A DNA stretch of 64,000 nt from Spirosoma endophyticum (GCF_900112365.1 NZ_FOLQ01000007.1:186001-250000); one strand, 5' to 3'; counted from the first letter of the stretch, positions 41,008-50,896 are shown. Translations and numbers: made by a program. Notes: a model not told the origin generated them from the letters alone.

Positions 41008-43017
41008 TTATGGCTTCGGGGCACCGGTTGAATTGCTACCGCTGGCGGGTGCCAGGGAGTTGATCCAGGCGGCAATTTTCAGGGCGTCGGGTTTGGGAAC
41101 CTGCGGCATGGGTGGCATTTCGGTCGAATAGTCGGGCCAGTTGTGCGGCTTCGGATTGTAGATCAACTCCACGATCTGGTCGTTCGTGTACTTCCGTTTT
41201 GCTACGTCTGAAAAAGCCGGTCCAACCTGCCGCTTGTTGGCCTGATGGCAGGCTGCACAAGTGTGGCGGGTCAGTAAACCTTTCACTTCCTCGTAGGTCG
41301 GCGCTTTGGCCATTGTTACAGCCTGACCTTCTACCAGTTTTGGTCTCGCACCCGTGGTAGTTGCCTTGGCAGGCGCTTTTTTACCCGTTGCAACAGCGGC
41401 TGGTGCCGAAGCAGGGGTTGGCGCAGCGGCCGCTGAATTGGTAGTGCTAACCTCGCTCATCGCCAGTTTCTGCCCGTCGGGAATGTTGTTGAGCGTGTAG
41501 TAGGCAATCGGGTGAACGAGCGAGTACGACCCTTCGGCTCCCCGAACGCCATCGAGGGTTAGCTGATGGATGTAGTACTTGCGAAGGTCGTTCACAATCA
41601 GCCGCGCTTTCAAACCATCAGCCGATACTTTCACACCCTTGAGTGGCAATGCTTCTTTATTAATCGTCGGGCTGCCGTAGACCGAATGGTATTTATAGAG
41701 AAAACTCTCTACCCGATACGACGCCAGATCTTCAGCTGATTTTTTGTCGACGGGTTTCGTAAACTCTACTTCAAAGCCATCGGGCATGGCCTTCACGGTA
41801 CGTATCTCAAACGGCACAGCACCGTTCCAGACCAGTCGTTGTAAGCCTTCGTTGGCATCACCGGCCGATCCCCAGCCCCGGTTTGTTTCGCCTACGAACA
41901 ACGAGCCATCTTTCGCAAAGGCCATACGTAGCACGCCCGACCGAAAACCATTACGTAGTTCGATGGCACCGCCCTGATACTCGCCGTTCACTTTCTCCAT
42001 GAACACGCGCGAAATCTTGCTCATACCCTGATCGCCAATCAATAGTTGACCGGCAAAAGGCCCAAACGCACCCTGCGGAATCTCTACAATTTCGGAGTTC
42101 GAAATACCCAGAATACCATGCGGCAACCAAACGGCAGGCGTTTGAATGTCCACGTTTGGAAATTGATCCTTCATGGTGTAGAGCAACGTAGGCGTTTCGT
42201 TGATTACGTTTTCGGGTTTGATCGCCCGCCCGTTTTCGTCCCGACGACGACGCTCGTCAATTTTGGCGTAGAATTGTTCGGGCGTTAATTTGAGGGGCGA
42301 GTTAGCCATGCCAGTCCATTGCAACCCGGCGGGGTGACCCACAAAAGCTCCTTTTTTTACGTGGACAATGCCGCCCGATCCCATCCAGTCGCCTTGGTTG
42401 TCGGCGTAGAACAGCTCACCGTCATAGATACCCATTCCGCAGGGCGACCGCATGCCCGTAGCCCAGGGCTGCATAGTACCGTTCTCACTGATCTTCATCG
42501 TCCAGCCGCGCCAGGGTACACGGCTTTCACCCCGCCACCACTCTTCATCGCCGAACGCTACGTTGCCCGTCACGAAGAACTGGCCGTCGGGCGCAATTTT
42601 TGGGCCGTAGCTGTATTCGTGGTAATGACCCGATAACGGCCAGGCATAAATTGTCTCGAACGTATCGGCCTTGCCATCATGATTTGCATCAACGATTTTT
42701 GTGAGTTCACCCCGTTGCGCGCAATAAAGGGCACCGTCTTTGCTGGTTAAGCCCAAAATCTCATGTAAGCCCGTCGCATACTTCCGGAAAAAAGGCTTGC
42801 GGCTGGTTGGGTTCTCGACAATCCAGATATCACCCCGACGCGTGGCCACGCCCAGATTACCATCGGGCAAAACGGTCAGGCCGCCCACTTCCAGGAGGGT
42901 ACCTTCTGGTGAGGTTACTTTCTGAATTTTGTAAAAATCTTCCTCCTTTGGCGACTCCTGCGCCTGAACCATTGTCAGGCTGGCTAGGGAGAGGAGGGTT
43001 GTTAGTATCTTTTTCAT
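41008..43017 (-). CDS. Secreted beta-propeller protein with C-terminal cytochrome c domain
   Basis: A 669-residue protein with a signal peptide (MKKILTTLLSLASLTMVQAQ). A sugar-dehydrogenase/NHL-like propeller (about 25-380) contains EVGGLTVLPDGNLGVATRRG and EILGLTSKDGALYCAQRGEL. A linker rich in Ala, Pro and Thr (about 515-565) precedes the haem domain with CAACHQ (Cys587, Cys590, His591) and a candidate Met ligand in EMPPMP. Such proteins are thought to oxidise or bind carbohydrate-like substrates and pass electrons to haem. The neighbouring DUF1080 genes agree with a sugar role (inference). PQQ binding is not evident. Confidence 0.85.
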   Translation of the reverse strand: MKKILTTLLSLASLTMVQAQESPKEEDFYKIQKVTSPEGTLLEVGGLTVLPDGNLGVATRRGDIWIVENPTSRKPFFRKYATGLHEILGLTSKDGALYCAQRGELTKIVDANHDGKADTFETIYAWPLSGHYHEYSYGPKIAPDGQFFVTGNVAFGDEEWWRGESRVPWRGWTMKISENGTMQPWATGMRSPCGMGIYDGELFYADNQGDWMGSGGIVHVKKGAFVGHPAGLQWTGMANSPLKLTPEQFYAKIDERRRRDENGRAIKPENVINETPTLLYTMKDQFPNVDIQTPAVWLPHGILGISNSEIVEIPQGAFGPFAGQLLIGDQGMSKISRVFMEKVNGEYQGGAIELRNGFRSGVLRMAFAKDGSLFVGETNRGWGSAGDANEGLQRLVWNGAVPFEIRTVKAMPDGFEVEFTKPVDKKSAEDLASYRVESFLYKYHSVYGSPTINKEALPLKGVKVSADGLKARLIVNDLRKYYIHQLTLDGVRGAEGSYSLVHPIAYYTLNNIPDGQKLAMSEVSTTNSAAAAPTPASAPAAVATGKKAPAKATTTGARPKLVEGQAVTMAKAPTYEEVKGLLTRHTCAACHQANKRQVGPAFSDVAKRKYTNDQIVELIYNPKPHNWPDYSTEMPPMPQVPKPDALKIAAWINSLAPASGSNSTGAPKP

Positions 43018-43049
43018 GGTATAGCTCCGGACTTAAGCCCGGAATGAAA

Positions 43050-44936
43050 TCAAAACAGAATCGAGTACGTTAGTTTCCCCTTTACCGGTACGATCAGCTC
43101 CTGACGACCGTTGGTGTCGCGAATCGTTGGCTTGGCCCCAGATACATTGTCAATCTTGATATACGTCTGTCCGTCAATTAGATATAGATTATTCTCCAGT
43201 GCGGTGATGGTTGTGCCACTGCCCAGACGAGCGTATAGATCACTGGCGGGGTTCATTACTGATACTTCGCGCTGAATACCTTTTCCTTCGCTTAGCACCC
43301 GGATTTTATCATCAACCGAAGCCCCATAGCTCTGATAACGGAACGTTGGGCGGTCGCTGTCATCCAGTACGTAGCCTTTCGGGTGATAGCTGGAGCCGGT
43401 CGTGTCGGCCATCCAGTTTGCCTGGGGGGATGCCAGTTTGCTCAGGAACAGGACGGGAGTGCCCAACCGCTGAACCATACCCGTCGGTCGGGAGGAACCA
43501 TCGCCCCGCTCGTGCCACATCGGCGTAGCATCCAGAAATGAACCGCGCCAAACCTGCACTAGCGCCCCTTTGTCTAAGTCGTACGTATAATGAATTTGCT
43601 CAGGGCTGCCCACCGATACTGCATGGGTTACGCGGAGCGTACGACCCTGCGAGTTCTTCTCGCCCGGCACATCCATAAAGCTACGTAGCATGGTATTGGT
43701 TGAGGCCTCAACCACAATAGGATCGACTTCCTCGCCCGTACTGCCTACCCCGTCGCTGATCGCGTATTCGCGAATGCCCGGCCCAGCTACCGTTAAACCC
43801 AGTGCCGGTTGCGCCCAATCGACAAATTTGGCATACAGCAACTCAAACGGCAGGTCACCTTTGGGCAACGTTGCTTTTCCTCGGGCATTCCATTCGCCGG
43901 GCGCTATGACTGATTGTTTATTGATTTTTAGCTGCCCACCGCCCCCTGGAACGCCCAGGTTAAACTGATATTCGCCAGGTTCCGAGACACGTAGCGTGCC
44001 GGTGTAACGAATCAGGAACTCGTTTGGAATGCGACTCACGGATGCCGATAAAACGGTTGTGGCACCTTCCGATTCGGGCGCTGTTTTGTCGTAATTGGGC
44101 TCTTTCTCGTATTTGCCTTTGTAGACGGCGTATTTCAAATTTATTAACTCGGGGCGTGGTTTGTCGTAGGTAACGTAGCGGATGTTGCGCAAAGCAACTG
44201 CCCCATGATCGCCCTGAAACCGGATCGGTCCCAGCGCTTTTTCGTTATCAAATGCAGAGCCCCGAGTCGGGCCGGTCAATTCAACATCTTCCTGAATGAT
44301 TACGCCATTCAGTTCAATCCGAATCACGCGGGCATTTTCCGTTTTTTGCCCGTTAGCATTGAAGCGCGGAGCCTGAAACGAAATTTTCATGTGTTGCCAC
44401 AAACCGGGCGCACGACTGGCATTCTGACGGGCGGGGTGGCCTTCGTAGCCTTTCTGGCCATCGGGCCGTTTTTCATCCCATCGTTCATAAACGGCGCCAT
44501 TATCGTGCACATTCGGCGTACGGACATCCCAACTGTCGCGTAGTTGAATTTCGTAACGACCTTGCAGATACACGCCTGAATTGGCCGTTGTCGCCATCAT
44601 GTAATCTAATTCCAGGTCGACATCCCCGTGTTGTAACGTAGTGAAAAGATCATATTTATAGGGGTTCTTGGAATCTGCCGGCGCTTTGTCCAGCGGAATA
44701 TTGGCCAGCACACCCGTGCCTTTATCAGTGATGAGCGTATTGGCTTTGTTCAGGTCGGCCCGCACGGCGCCAACAATACGCCAGTTGGGCGTTGATGGCG
44801 CAAAGGCGCTTAGGTCATTGAGCGGCAGAGGAATACCAGCCAAGGGGGCAGGTTGTGCCAGCACCAGCCGGGTACCGATAGCAAAGCAGGCGCTCAGTAA
44901 CCAGCGAAAGTGAGTTTTAGGTGATAGGTTTACCAT
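43050..44936 (-). CDS. Secreted DUF1080 (3-keto-disaccharide hydrolase-like) protein with PA14-like domain
   Basis: About 628 residues from ATG 44936 (MVNLSPKTHFRWLLSACFAI, a signal peptide); the 34 extra residues open back to 45038 overlap the divergent promoter. The DUF1080 domain (about 45-270) has GDVDLELDYMM, NSGVYLQGRYEIQLRDSWD and GPIRFQGDHGAVALRNIRY. A PA14-like sandwich follows (about 285-405, FLIRYTGTLRVSEPGEYQF). The last 200 residues are unassigned. Some DUF1080 proteins hydrolyse 3-keto-glycosides. It lies 32 bp upstream of the cytochrome c/propeller gene on the same strand, so the two probably form an operon. Confidence 0.82.
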   Translation of the reverse strand: MVNLSPKTHFRWLLSACFAIGTRLVLAQPAPLAGIPLPLNDLSAFAPSTPNWRIVGAVRADLNKANTLITDKGTGVLANIPLDKAPADSKNPYKYDLFTTLQHGDVDLELDYMMATTANSGVYLQGRYEIQLRDSWDVRTPNVHDNGAVYERWDEKRPDGQKGYEGHPARQNASRAPGLWQHMKISFQAPRFNANGQKTENARVIRIELNGVIIQEDVELTGPTRGSAFDNEKALGPIRFQGDHGAVALRNIRYVTYDKPRPELINLKYAVYKGKYEKEPNYDKTAPESEGATTVLSASVSRIPNEFLIRYTGTLRVSEPGEYQFNLGVPGGGGQLKINKQSVIAPGEWNARGKATLPKGDLPFELLYAKFVDWAQPALGLTVAGPGIREYAISDGVGSTGEEVDPIVVEASTNTMLRSFMDVPGEKNSQGRTLRVTHAVSVGSPEQIHYTYDLDKGALVQVWRGSFLDATPMWHERGDGSSRPTGMVQRLGTPVLFLSKLASPQANWMADTTGSSYHPKGYVLDDSDRPTFRYQSYGASVDDKIRVLSEGKGIQREVSVMNPASDLYARLGSGTTITALENNLYLIDGQTYIKIDNVSGAKPTIRDTNGRQELIVPVKGKLTYSILF

Positions 44937-45008
44937 ATACAGAAGGGAAATTAAGGGGCGAAATCTACCATTTTTTCTCAGAAAAAGGACGTAAATCCAC
45001 ATTTGCTC

Positions 45009-45016
45009 TATCTTTG
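45009..45016 (+). promoter_or_regulatory. Bacteroidota -7 element TATCTTTG upstream of the small DUF1080 gene
   Basis: TATCTTTG fits TAnnTTTG and lies 40 bp before the ATG at 45057, a normal leader length. It also argues against the far-upstream start of the divergent gene, which would overlap it. Confidence 0.5.
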
Positions 45017-45056
45017 AATGTTTTACCCGCGAATTCAATAACCCGATTACATTTCT

Positions 45057-45857
45057 ATGAAAAACACCCCGTTATCGCTTGCTTTTTGCATTGGTCTTGT
45101 TGGCTTATCGGTTGCGGCTGTAGCTCAGACGCAGCCCAGCAAACAAACCCCCGAATCCACCGAAATCTGGGAACCCGTTCCCCCCGTTGTTACGCCCGGC
45201 ACAGCGTCTGCCAATACAAGTGGCACGACGCCCCCTTCTGATGCCATCGTACTTTTTGACGGTAAAAACGCCGACGAATGGGTCGCTATTAAAGGCTATT
45301 CACCAGCCAGTTGGGAGAACAAGAATGAAGGCCCACTGAAGTGGCCAGTTAAGGACGGTGTTCTGTATTCGACACTTGGTTTTTCGGCCCGTTCCAAAAA
45401 GGAATTCAATGATTTTCAGCTTCATGTTGAATTTAAAACCCCGGAGAAAGTAGAGGGTAAGAGCCAGGGTCGCGGAAACAGTGGTATCTTTTTACAAGGC
45501 CGCTACGAGTTGCAGGTGCTTGATAACTACAACAACCCAACCTACGTAGATGGGATGGTGGGTTCTATTTACAAACAGGCAATTCCGCTGGCGAACCCAA
45601 GCCGCCCACCGGGTGAGTGGCAGACGTATGATATTGTTTATCAGGCGCCCCGTTTCAACAAAGCAGGCATGATGACCGACTACGCCTACGTAACGGTATT
45701 GCTCAATGGTGTGCTGGTGCAGAACCACGCGGCCATTCGTGGCACAACCGAGTACATCGGTTACCCGAAAGTGCAAGCCCACGGTGCCGGTCCGATTCTG
45801 TTGCAGGATCATGGTAACCCGGTTGGCTTCCGTAATATCTGGATACGGTCGTTGTAA
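45057..45857 (+). CDS. Secreted DUF1080 (3-keto-disaccharide hydrolase-like) protein
   Basis: A 266-residue protein with a signal peptide (MKNTPLSLAFCIGLVGLSVA), a Pro/Thr-rich linker to about residue 60, and a single DUF1080 domain: AIVLFDGKNADEWVAIKG, FQLHVEFKTPEKVEG, RGNSGIFLQGRYELQVLDNY, AAIRGTTEYIG and GPILLQDHGNPVGFRNIWIR. The concanavalin-like fold is complete. It is divergent from the larger DUF1080 gene, so the two probably act on the same glycoside (inference). A strong terminator follows 34 bp after its stop. Confidence 0.88.
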   Translation: MKNTPLSLAFCIGLVGLSVAAVAQTQPSKQTPESTEIWEPVPPVVTPGTASANTSGTTPPSDAIVLFDGKNADEWVAIKGYSPASWENKNEGPLKWPVKDGVLYSTLGFSARSKKEFNDFQLHVEFKTPEKVEGKSQGRGNSGIFLQGRYELQVLDNYNNPTYVDGMVGSIYKQAIPLANPSRPPGEWQTYDIVYQAPRFNKAGMMTDYAYVTVLLNGVLVQNHAAIRGTTEYIGYPKVQAHGAGPILLQDHGNPVGFRNIWIRSL

Positions 45858-45891
45858 TAGCAATTCGTTCTTTACTAACTAGTTGATAATC

Positions 45892-45919
45892 GCCCTCGGT
45901 ATTCGCCGGGGGCTTTTTT
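45892..45919 (+). terminator. Rho-independent terminator after the small DUF1080 gene
   Basis: GCCCTCGGT and GCCGGGGGC form a stem with one G-T type mismatch and are followed directly by six T residues. Confidence 0.8.
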
Positions 45920-46000
45920 GTCGTATTGCATTCTCGGATTTTAATCCGTAATTAAGTCTTCTTTAATTAAATCGCGGACGCAAAGTCGTGGATACGTAGT

Positions 46001-46507
46001 ATGCGCTTTTACCTGTTTATTGTTGCTCTTATCACAGTCATGACGGCCTGCTCGACTACCACCGTTTACATCGTTCGTCATGGTGAGAAAGTAAACGAAT
46101 CTGATACCACAAACCTGAGTCCGGCGGGTTATGCTCGGGCAGTCGCACTGGCTGATACGTTGGCCAATCGGGGCATTGACTCGATCTTCTCGACACCTTT
46201 TCGACGGACTCGTCAAACGGTTGGACCCCTGGCTCAGCGACTTGGGGTTCGTGTGGTGGATTATCCCGCCAAACCGAATGAGGCTATTGTCAACCGAATC
46301 CGTCAAATTCGGAACAAGACCGTGCTGGTGGCGGGGCATAGTAACACCATTCTGGAGATTGCCAGAGGACTGGGCGCGAATCCAACCATGACTACCATTG
46401 CATCGGGAGATTTTGATAACCTGTTACGTGTTCGCATTCACTATGGACCGTTTCGTAAGTCGGTCACGCTTTCGGAAACGACCTATGGCCAGATGACGCC
46501 CCCATAA
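46001..46507 (+). CDS. Lipoprotein of the histidine phosphatase (phosphoglycerate mutase-like) family
   Basis: A 168-residue protein with a lipobox (LITVMTAC, Cys17), so it should be anchored in the envelope. The catalytic RHGE motif (Arg26, His27) lies directly after it, with a further arginine in STPFRRTRQT and the second histidine in VAGHSNT. The family hydrolyses phosphate esters. The substrate of this short, secreted branch is unknown. It is a single gene after the terminator at 45892 and before an unrelated secreted protein gene. Confidence 0.87.
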   Translation: MRFYLFIVALITVMTACSTTTVYIVRHGEKVNESDTTNLSPAGYARAVALADTLANRGIDSIFSTPFRRTRQTVGPLAQRLGVRVVDYPAKPNEAIVNRIRQIRNKTVLVAGHSNTILEIARGLGANPTMTTIASGDFDNLLRVRIHYGPFRKSVTLSETTYGQMTPP

Positions 46508-46630
46508 GGTAGCTGAAATACAGTATATTCCGGCCTGTAGATTGTTTTCATCAACTCATGCAAGACTGTAGTAATGGTCGTGTTGAGGATGGCTATTTTT
46601 ATGGAAGTTTATTCCTGTATAGGTTGTCAA

Positions 46631-47131
46631 ATGAAACGATTACTCCTAAGCCTGCTCACCTTCTTGTTGGTTTCAACTGGACTGTTCGTTCGGGCGCAGG
46701 GGATTCGTGCCACGGCCATCAACGTAGCGACGGAACGGAAAACGGTTCCAGTTAGCACACCTGCTACGTATCAGGGTCGTCAGATTTTAGTGGGAAATGG
46801 CGGTGGTTTCACGGGTTTTACAACGACCTATTATCTGTTGGAAAACGGTAAATTGTTTGGCCGACGCAGCCGCGACACTACGTTCACCTTGATCCGACAG
46901 CAAACACAGGTAATGACAAAGCGAATGTTTAGCCGGGTTGAGATTATGTGTAAGATCAGGAAGACGACGTTTAGCAACCCCGGCAACAGGTACAAGTTTG
47001 TCCGGTGGCGAAAAGGTAAGCTGGCGTATGCTGTAACCTGGGGTGAAGCTGGAAAAACGGTGCCGGCGAGTTACCCCAAATTCTACGACTCGTTTATGGC
47101 TATGATTCCAACTGCATCGCGATTGAAATAG
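46631..47131 (+). CDS. Small secreted basic protein of unknown function
   Basis: I use ATG 46631, which starts a clear signal peptide (MKRLLLSLLTFLLVSTGLFV, cleavage after RAQ); the frame is open back to 46574 but those residues do not look secretory. The mature part of about 145 residues is basic and beta-rich (GNGGGFTGFTTTYYLLENGK, GNRYKFVRWRKGKLAYAVTW). I recognise no family. It precedes the M4 protease gene by 82 bp on the same strand and might be secreted with it. Confidence 0.65.
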   Translation: MKRLLLSLLTFLLVSTGLFVRAQGIRATAINVATERKTVPVSTPATYQGRQILVGNGGGFTGFTTTYYLLENGKLFGRRSRDTTFTLIRQQTQVMTKRMFSRVEIMCKIRKTTFSNPGNRYKFVRWRKGKLAYAVTWGEAGKTVPASYPKFYDSFMAMIPTASRLK

Positions 47132-47213
47132 AGTATAGATACTACGTCCAACTCTGGGTCATCAAAAGGGGGCTGCTATACTTTAATGAGCAAACAACAA
47201 ACTGAACTACTCA

Positions 47214-50200
47214 ATGAAAACATCTTTTCTTTTCCTGACACTCCTGATTGCTACGTTCGCTCAGGCACAAAAGCCTGGCGCTGGCTTTGATCGTAAGCAT
47301 AAAACTACCTTGCCTTCAGGGGGGCTTGCCCAGCGGTTAGGTGCGGTAGTCGTGCCGCTACCGAAGGACCAGACAGGTCGCCAAACGTTGACCGCAACGG
47401 GCGGAATAAGACCAACGCTGGACGCTATGAAATTGCGGGTGGTACGTGATTCGGTGACGGATTTGCCTATTTTCATTGAGCGGAAAGTGGCCCGATCGAC
47501 TAACTCAACTCAACCTAATGGAGCGCGTCTTTCGGCGGCTGCGGCCACGCTGGTTACCTACAAGTTTATGGGGCAGGTACGTGAACTGCTCAAACTCGAT
47601 AATCCTGAAGATAATTTCTCAGTTGCCCGTACCGAAACCGACGAGCTTGGACAGATGCACGTTCGCCTGACCCAAACCCACCGGGGTATTCCCGTACTCG
47701 GTTCCGTACTCGTTGCCCACTTGACGGATGGGGACGTAGGACTTCTGAACGGCCGTTATCAGCCCATCCCGAATGATCTTTCTACGACGCCAAAACTGGT
47801 GTTGACCGACGCGTCGGAACGGGCCTTGAAAGATGTCCGAAAAACGTCGACGGTTCGGTCATTTGGCGATAATATCCTGAATTTGAAATCGTCGGAAGGG
47901 GCGCTGTGCGTTTTTGCCGAAAAAGGAGTCGCTAAGCTCGCGTATCAACTAACCGTAAGGCCGAATATGCTCGAACGGTGGGAATACGTTATTGATGCCC
48001 AGACGGGCGACGTTCTCGACAAATATAATCATACCTGTACGTTCGTAGGGCCAACGCCTGCATCGGGTCGCGACCTGAATGGCGTGACCCGCTCATTTCA
48101 AACGTATCAGCAGAGTGGCAACGCGTATTACATGATTGACGCGTCGCGGCCAATGTTCAACGCTACAGCATCCAGCATGCCCGGCAAACCGGTTGGCGCC
48201 CTCTGGACAGTGGACGCGAAAAACATAGTGGGTGATAATCCCAAAGCCTATCAGATCACGTCGGGTAACAATACGGACTGGAACGCGACGGCTGTTTCGG
48301 CTCACTACAACGCGGGTGTCGTTTACGATTATTACCGAAATACGTTTAAGCGTAACGCCATCACGGGCACTGGAGAAACGATTATTTCGCTTATCAACAT
48401 CGTGGATGATGACGGTAAAGGCCTTGACAATGCTTACTGGAATGGCAAGTATATGGCGTATGGCAATGGCCGAAGCCTGAAACCACTTGCCGGAGCACTG
48501 GACGTAGCGGGGCATGAGATGACGCATGGCGTTATTCAGAATACGGCCAATTTGCAGTATAAAAGCCAATCGGGAGCCATAAACGAGTCATTTGCCGACG
48601 TATTCGGTATCCTCATCGACCGGGCTAACTGGACCATTGGCGAAGAGATTGCTACGCCAGCCTTGTTGCCATCGGGTGCTCTGCGTAATATGGCAAACCC
48701 CAATCAGGGTGGTAAGAGTAAAGATCCCAATGGTTATCAGCCCGCTACAATGTCACAATATGACAACACCAGCGACGATAACGGTGGGGTGCATAGCAAT
48801 AGCGGGATTGCCAATTTTGCGTTCTATAAATTCGCTACCGCTGTTGGGAAAGACAAAGCCGAGAAGGTTTATTATCGAGCGTTGACAACCTACCTGGTCC
48901 GCACGTCCCAGTTTCTGGATTTGCGTTTAGCGATCATCCGAGCGGCTGGCGATGTGTACGGCACGCCGAGTGCTGAGGTTACGGCGGCCATAAATGCGTT
49001 CGACGCAGTAGGTATTGTAGAGGGCACACCCACAACACCCGGCAAACAACCCGACGTACCGGTGGCATCAGGCCAGGATTTGTTGTTATTGTCCGATGAG
49101 AGTACGGCTAAACTCTACTCGACGGTTGTTGGCGTAACGCCCGCCAAGTTCGATCAGAAAACGGCATTGGGCTTGGTGCATCGTCCCAGTGTGACCGACG
49201 ATGGAAAAACGGCGTACTACGTAACAACCGACAAACGGATTCGGGCCGTAAATCTGACCGGGACGCCAACCGAAACGGTGATTTCCGACGAAGCCATTTG
49301 GGATAACGTAGCCATCTCGAAAGACGGCACAAAATTAGCCGCCCTCACTGCCGACCGCGACGGCTCCATTTACGTGTATAGTTATGCCAAAAAGAAATGG
49401 GCCGAGTTTAAATTGTATAATCCAACCTACTCAGAAGGCATCCAGACGGGTGACGTACAATACGCCGATTCGTTTGAGTGGGATTTCACCGGCGAAACCC
49501 TCGTTTATGATGCCTTGAATGCCCTTCAAAACAACAGCGGAGCCAGTGTTGATTACTGGGACGTTGGGTTTATCAAAGTTTGGGATAACAAAACAGGCAA
49601 CTTTGCTACCGGGGATATTGAAAAACTATTCAGCAATCTGGACGAAGGAGAAAGCGTAGGCAATCCATCGTATTCCAAAAATTCGCCGGATATCATTGCT
49701 TTCGATTACTTTAACGAGAACGACAATGTCTACTATGTGATGGCTACTGACCTGAGTCAGGGCAATTTGAAAAGCATATACAGAAACTATACGTTAGGAT
49801 TTCCAAGCTACTCGCGTTTAGACAATAAACTGGTATTCAGTACTAAATCTTCTTCAAGTGAGGATATATCCAGTATTGATCTGGGCGCTGATAAAATCTC
49901 GGTATCGGGCAACGCATCGGTATTATATACGGGTGCCAAATGGCCGGTCTGGTATACGCAGGGCGCTCGTACAATACCTACCAAAACGGCGCAAACCATT
50001 ACGTTCGAGGCTATTGCTGATCGCTATACAAACCAGGGTGATTTAGTCCTAAAAGCCACGAGTTCATCTAATCTGGCCGTCAGCTTTCAGGTACGAACTG
50101 GCCCCGCTACGTTAACCGGAACAACCCTGAAACTTACGGGGGCGGGTGCTGTTACGGTACGTGCTTATCAGGACGGTAATGATCAGTTTTATGCCGCAAC

Positions 50201-50498
50201 TGCTGTTGATCGGACGTTTAACGCATTGATTGTTACGGGCGATGAACCCCTCTGGAGTGATAAGCTGTCGGTTTATCCGAATCCTGCCCATACTACGTTG
50301 CAGGTCGAATTGCCCGGTACCGCAATCTTTGAAAGTTTGTCACTCAAAACAATTACGGGGGCTACGGTGGTACAACCGCTACTACGTTCCCGCCAGCGGA
50401 CCGCTACATTAGAAATCGGTCATTTGCCAAAAGGGTTGTATTTGCTGCAAGTTCAGACGCCCGACGGAACGGCTCATCGAAAAGTAGTGAAGGAATAA
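47214..50498 (+). CDS. Secreted M4 (thermolysin-like) metalloprotease with beta-propeller and T9SS C-terminal domain
   Basis: A 1094-residue zinc protease: signal peptide (1-18), FTP/PepSY-type propeptide (about 100-270, GQMHVRLTQTHRGIPVLGSV), M4 catalytic domain (about 285-605) with HEMTH (His434, Glu435, His438) and third ligand Glu458 in NESFADVFG, and the catalytic histidine in GGVHSNSGIANFAFY. A TolB/WD-like propeller (about 620-930) follows, then a short Ig-like part, and a type A sorting domain at the end (LSVYPNPAHTTLQVELPG to RKVVKE). It should be exported by type IX secretion and degrade proteins outside the cell. The propeller insert is unusual for M4 enzymes. Confidence 0.93.
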   Translation: MKTSFLFLTLLIATFAQAQKPGAGFDRKHKTTLPSGGLAQRLGAVVVPLPKDQTGRQTLTATGGIRPTLDAMKLRVVRDSVTDLPIFIERKVARSTNSTQPNGARLSAAAATLVTYKFMGQVRELLKLDNPEDNFSVARTETDELGQMHVRLTQTHRGIPVLGSVLVAHLTDGDVGLLNGRYQPIPNDLSTTPKLVLTDASERALKDVRKTSTVRSFGDNILNLKSSEGALCVFAEKGVAKLAYQLTVRPNMLERWEYVIDAQTGDVLDKYNHTCTFVGPTPASGRDLNGVTRSFQTYQQSGNAYYMIDASRPMFNATASSMPGKPVGALWTVDAKNIVGDNPKAYQITSGNNTDWNATAVSAHYNAGVVYDYYRNTFKRNAITGTGETIISLINIVDDDGKGLDNAYWNGKYMAYGNGRSLKPLAGALDVAGHEMTHGVIQNTANLQYKSQSGAINESFADVFGILIDRANWTIGEEIATPALLPSGALRNMANPNQGGKSKDPNGYQPATMSQYDNTSDDNGGVHSNSGIANFAFYKFATAVGKDKAEKVYYRALTTYLVRTSQFLDLRLAIIRAAGDVYGTPSAEVTAAINAFDAVGIVEGTPTTPGKQPDVPVASGQDLLLLSDESTAKLYSTVVGVTPAKFDQKTALGLVHRPSVTDDGKTAYYVTTDKRIRAVNLTGTPTETVISDEAIWDNVAISKDGTKLAALTADRDGSIYVYSYAKKKWAEFKLYNPTYSEGIQTGDVQYADSFEWDFTGETLVYDALNALQNNSGASVDYWDVGFIKVWDNKTGNFATGDIEKLFSNLDEGESVGNPSYSKNSPDIIAFDYFNENDNVYYVMATDLSQGNLKSIYRNYTLGFPSYSRLDNKLVFSTKSSSSEDISSIDLGADKISVSGNASVLYTGAKWPVWYTQGARTIPTKTAQTITFEAIADRYTNQGDLVLKATSSSNLAVSFQVRTGPATLTGTTLKLTGAGAVTVRAYQDGNDQFYAATAVDRTFNALIVTGDEPLWSDKLSVYPNPAHTTLQVELPGTAIFESLSLKTITGATVVQPLLRSRQRTATLEIGHLPKGLYLLQVQTPDGTAHRKVVKE

Positions 50499-50549
50499 TG
50501 ATTGACCTTATTCACTTTTTGCGTCTTAGTAGATAAATCAAATAAAATG

Positions 50550-50557
50550 TATATTTG
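50550..50557 (+). promoter_or_regulatory. Bacteroidota -7 element TATATTTG, 3 bases before an ATG
   Basis: TATATTTG fits TAnnTTTG. The start codon at 50561 follows after three bases, so the transcript would be leaderless. It also makes the in-frame TTG at 50555 an unlikely start because it lies inside the element. Confidence 0.4.
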
Positions 50558-50560
50558 AAT

Positions 50561-50896
50561 ATGTATTTGGAAGAGCGCGTAGGGCAGTTAGAAAACCTGT
50601 CCGTTGATCACGGCCGACAGATTGAAATCATCGCTAAAGGTGTTGCGGATTTAACCGTGACGGTGAACGAGCGATTTGATCAGGTGATTAATGAAATGAA
50701 TCAACGCTTTAATCAGGTAGATCAGCGATTTTCGGAGGTAGATCGGCAATTCGATAAGGTTGATCGGCGATTCGATAAAATAAATGAGAATATTGCCGAG
50801 CTAAAAACCGGTCAGATCCGGCTGGAAACTACTGTAACCGATATTCAGCAGACGCAACAACTGATTCTGACTCTTTTGCAGGATCGGCTGAAATAG
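50561..50896 (+). CDS. Small coiled-coil protein
   Basis: A 111-residue protein beginning MYLEERVGQLENLSVDHGRQ. It has seven-residue repeats (NQVDQRF, SEVDRQF, DKVDRRF, DKINENI) at about 45-75 that form a long parallel coiled coil, and ends QTQQLILTLLQDRLK. It shares AKGVADLTVTVN and the C-terminal QQ-ILTLL-DRL pattern with the frameshifted gene at 34792-35282, so the two are relatives with different repeats. There is no signal peptide or membrane segment. Function unknown. Confidence 0.7.
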   Translation: MYLEERVGQLENLSVDHGRQIEIIAKGVADLTVTVNERFDQVINEMNQRFNQVDQRFSEVDRQFDKVDRRFDKINENIAELKTGQIRLETTVTDIQQTQQLILTLLQDRLK

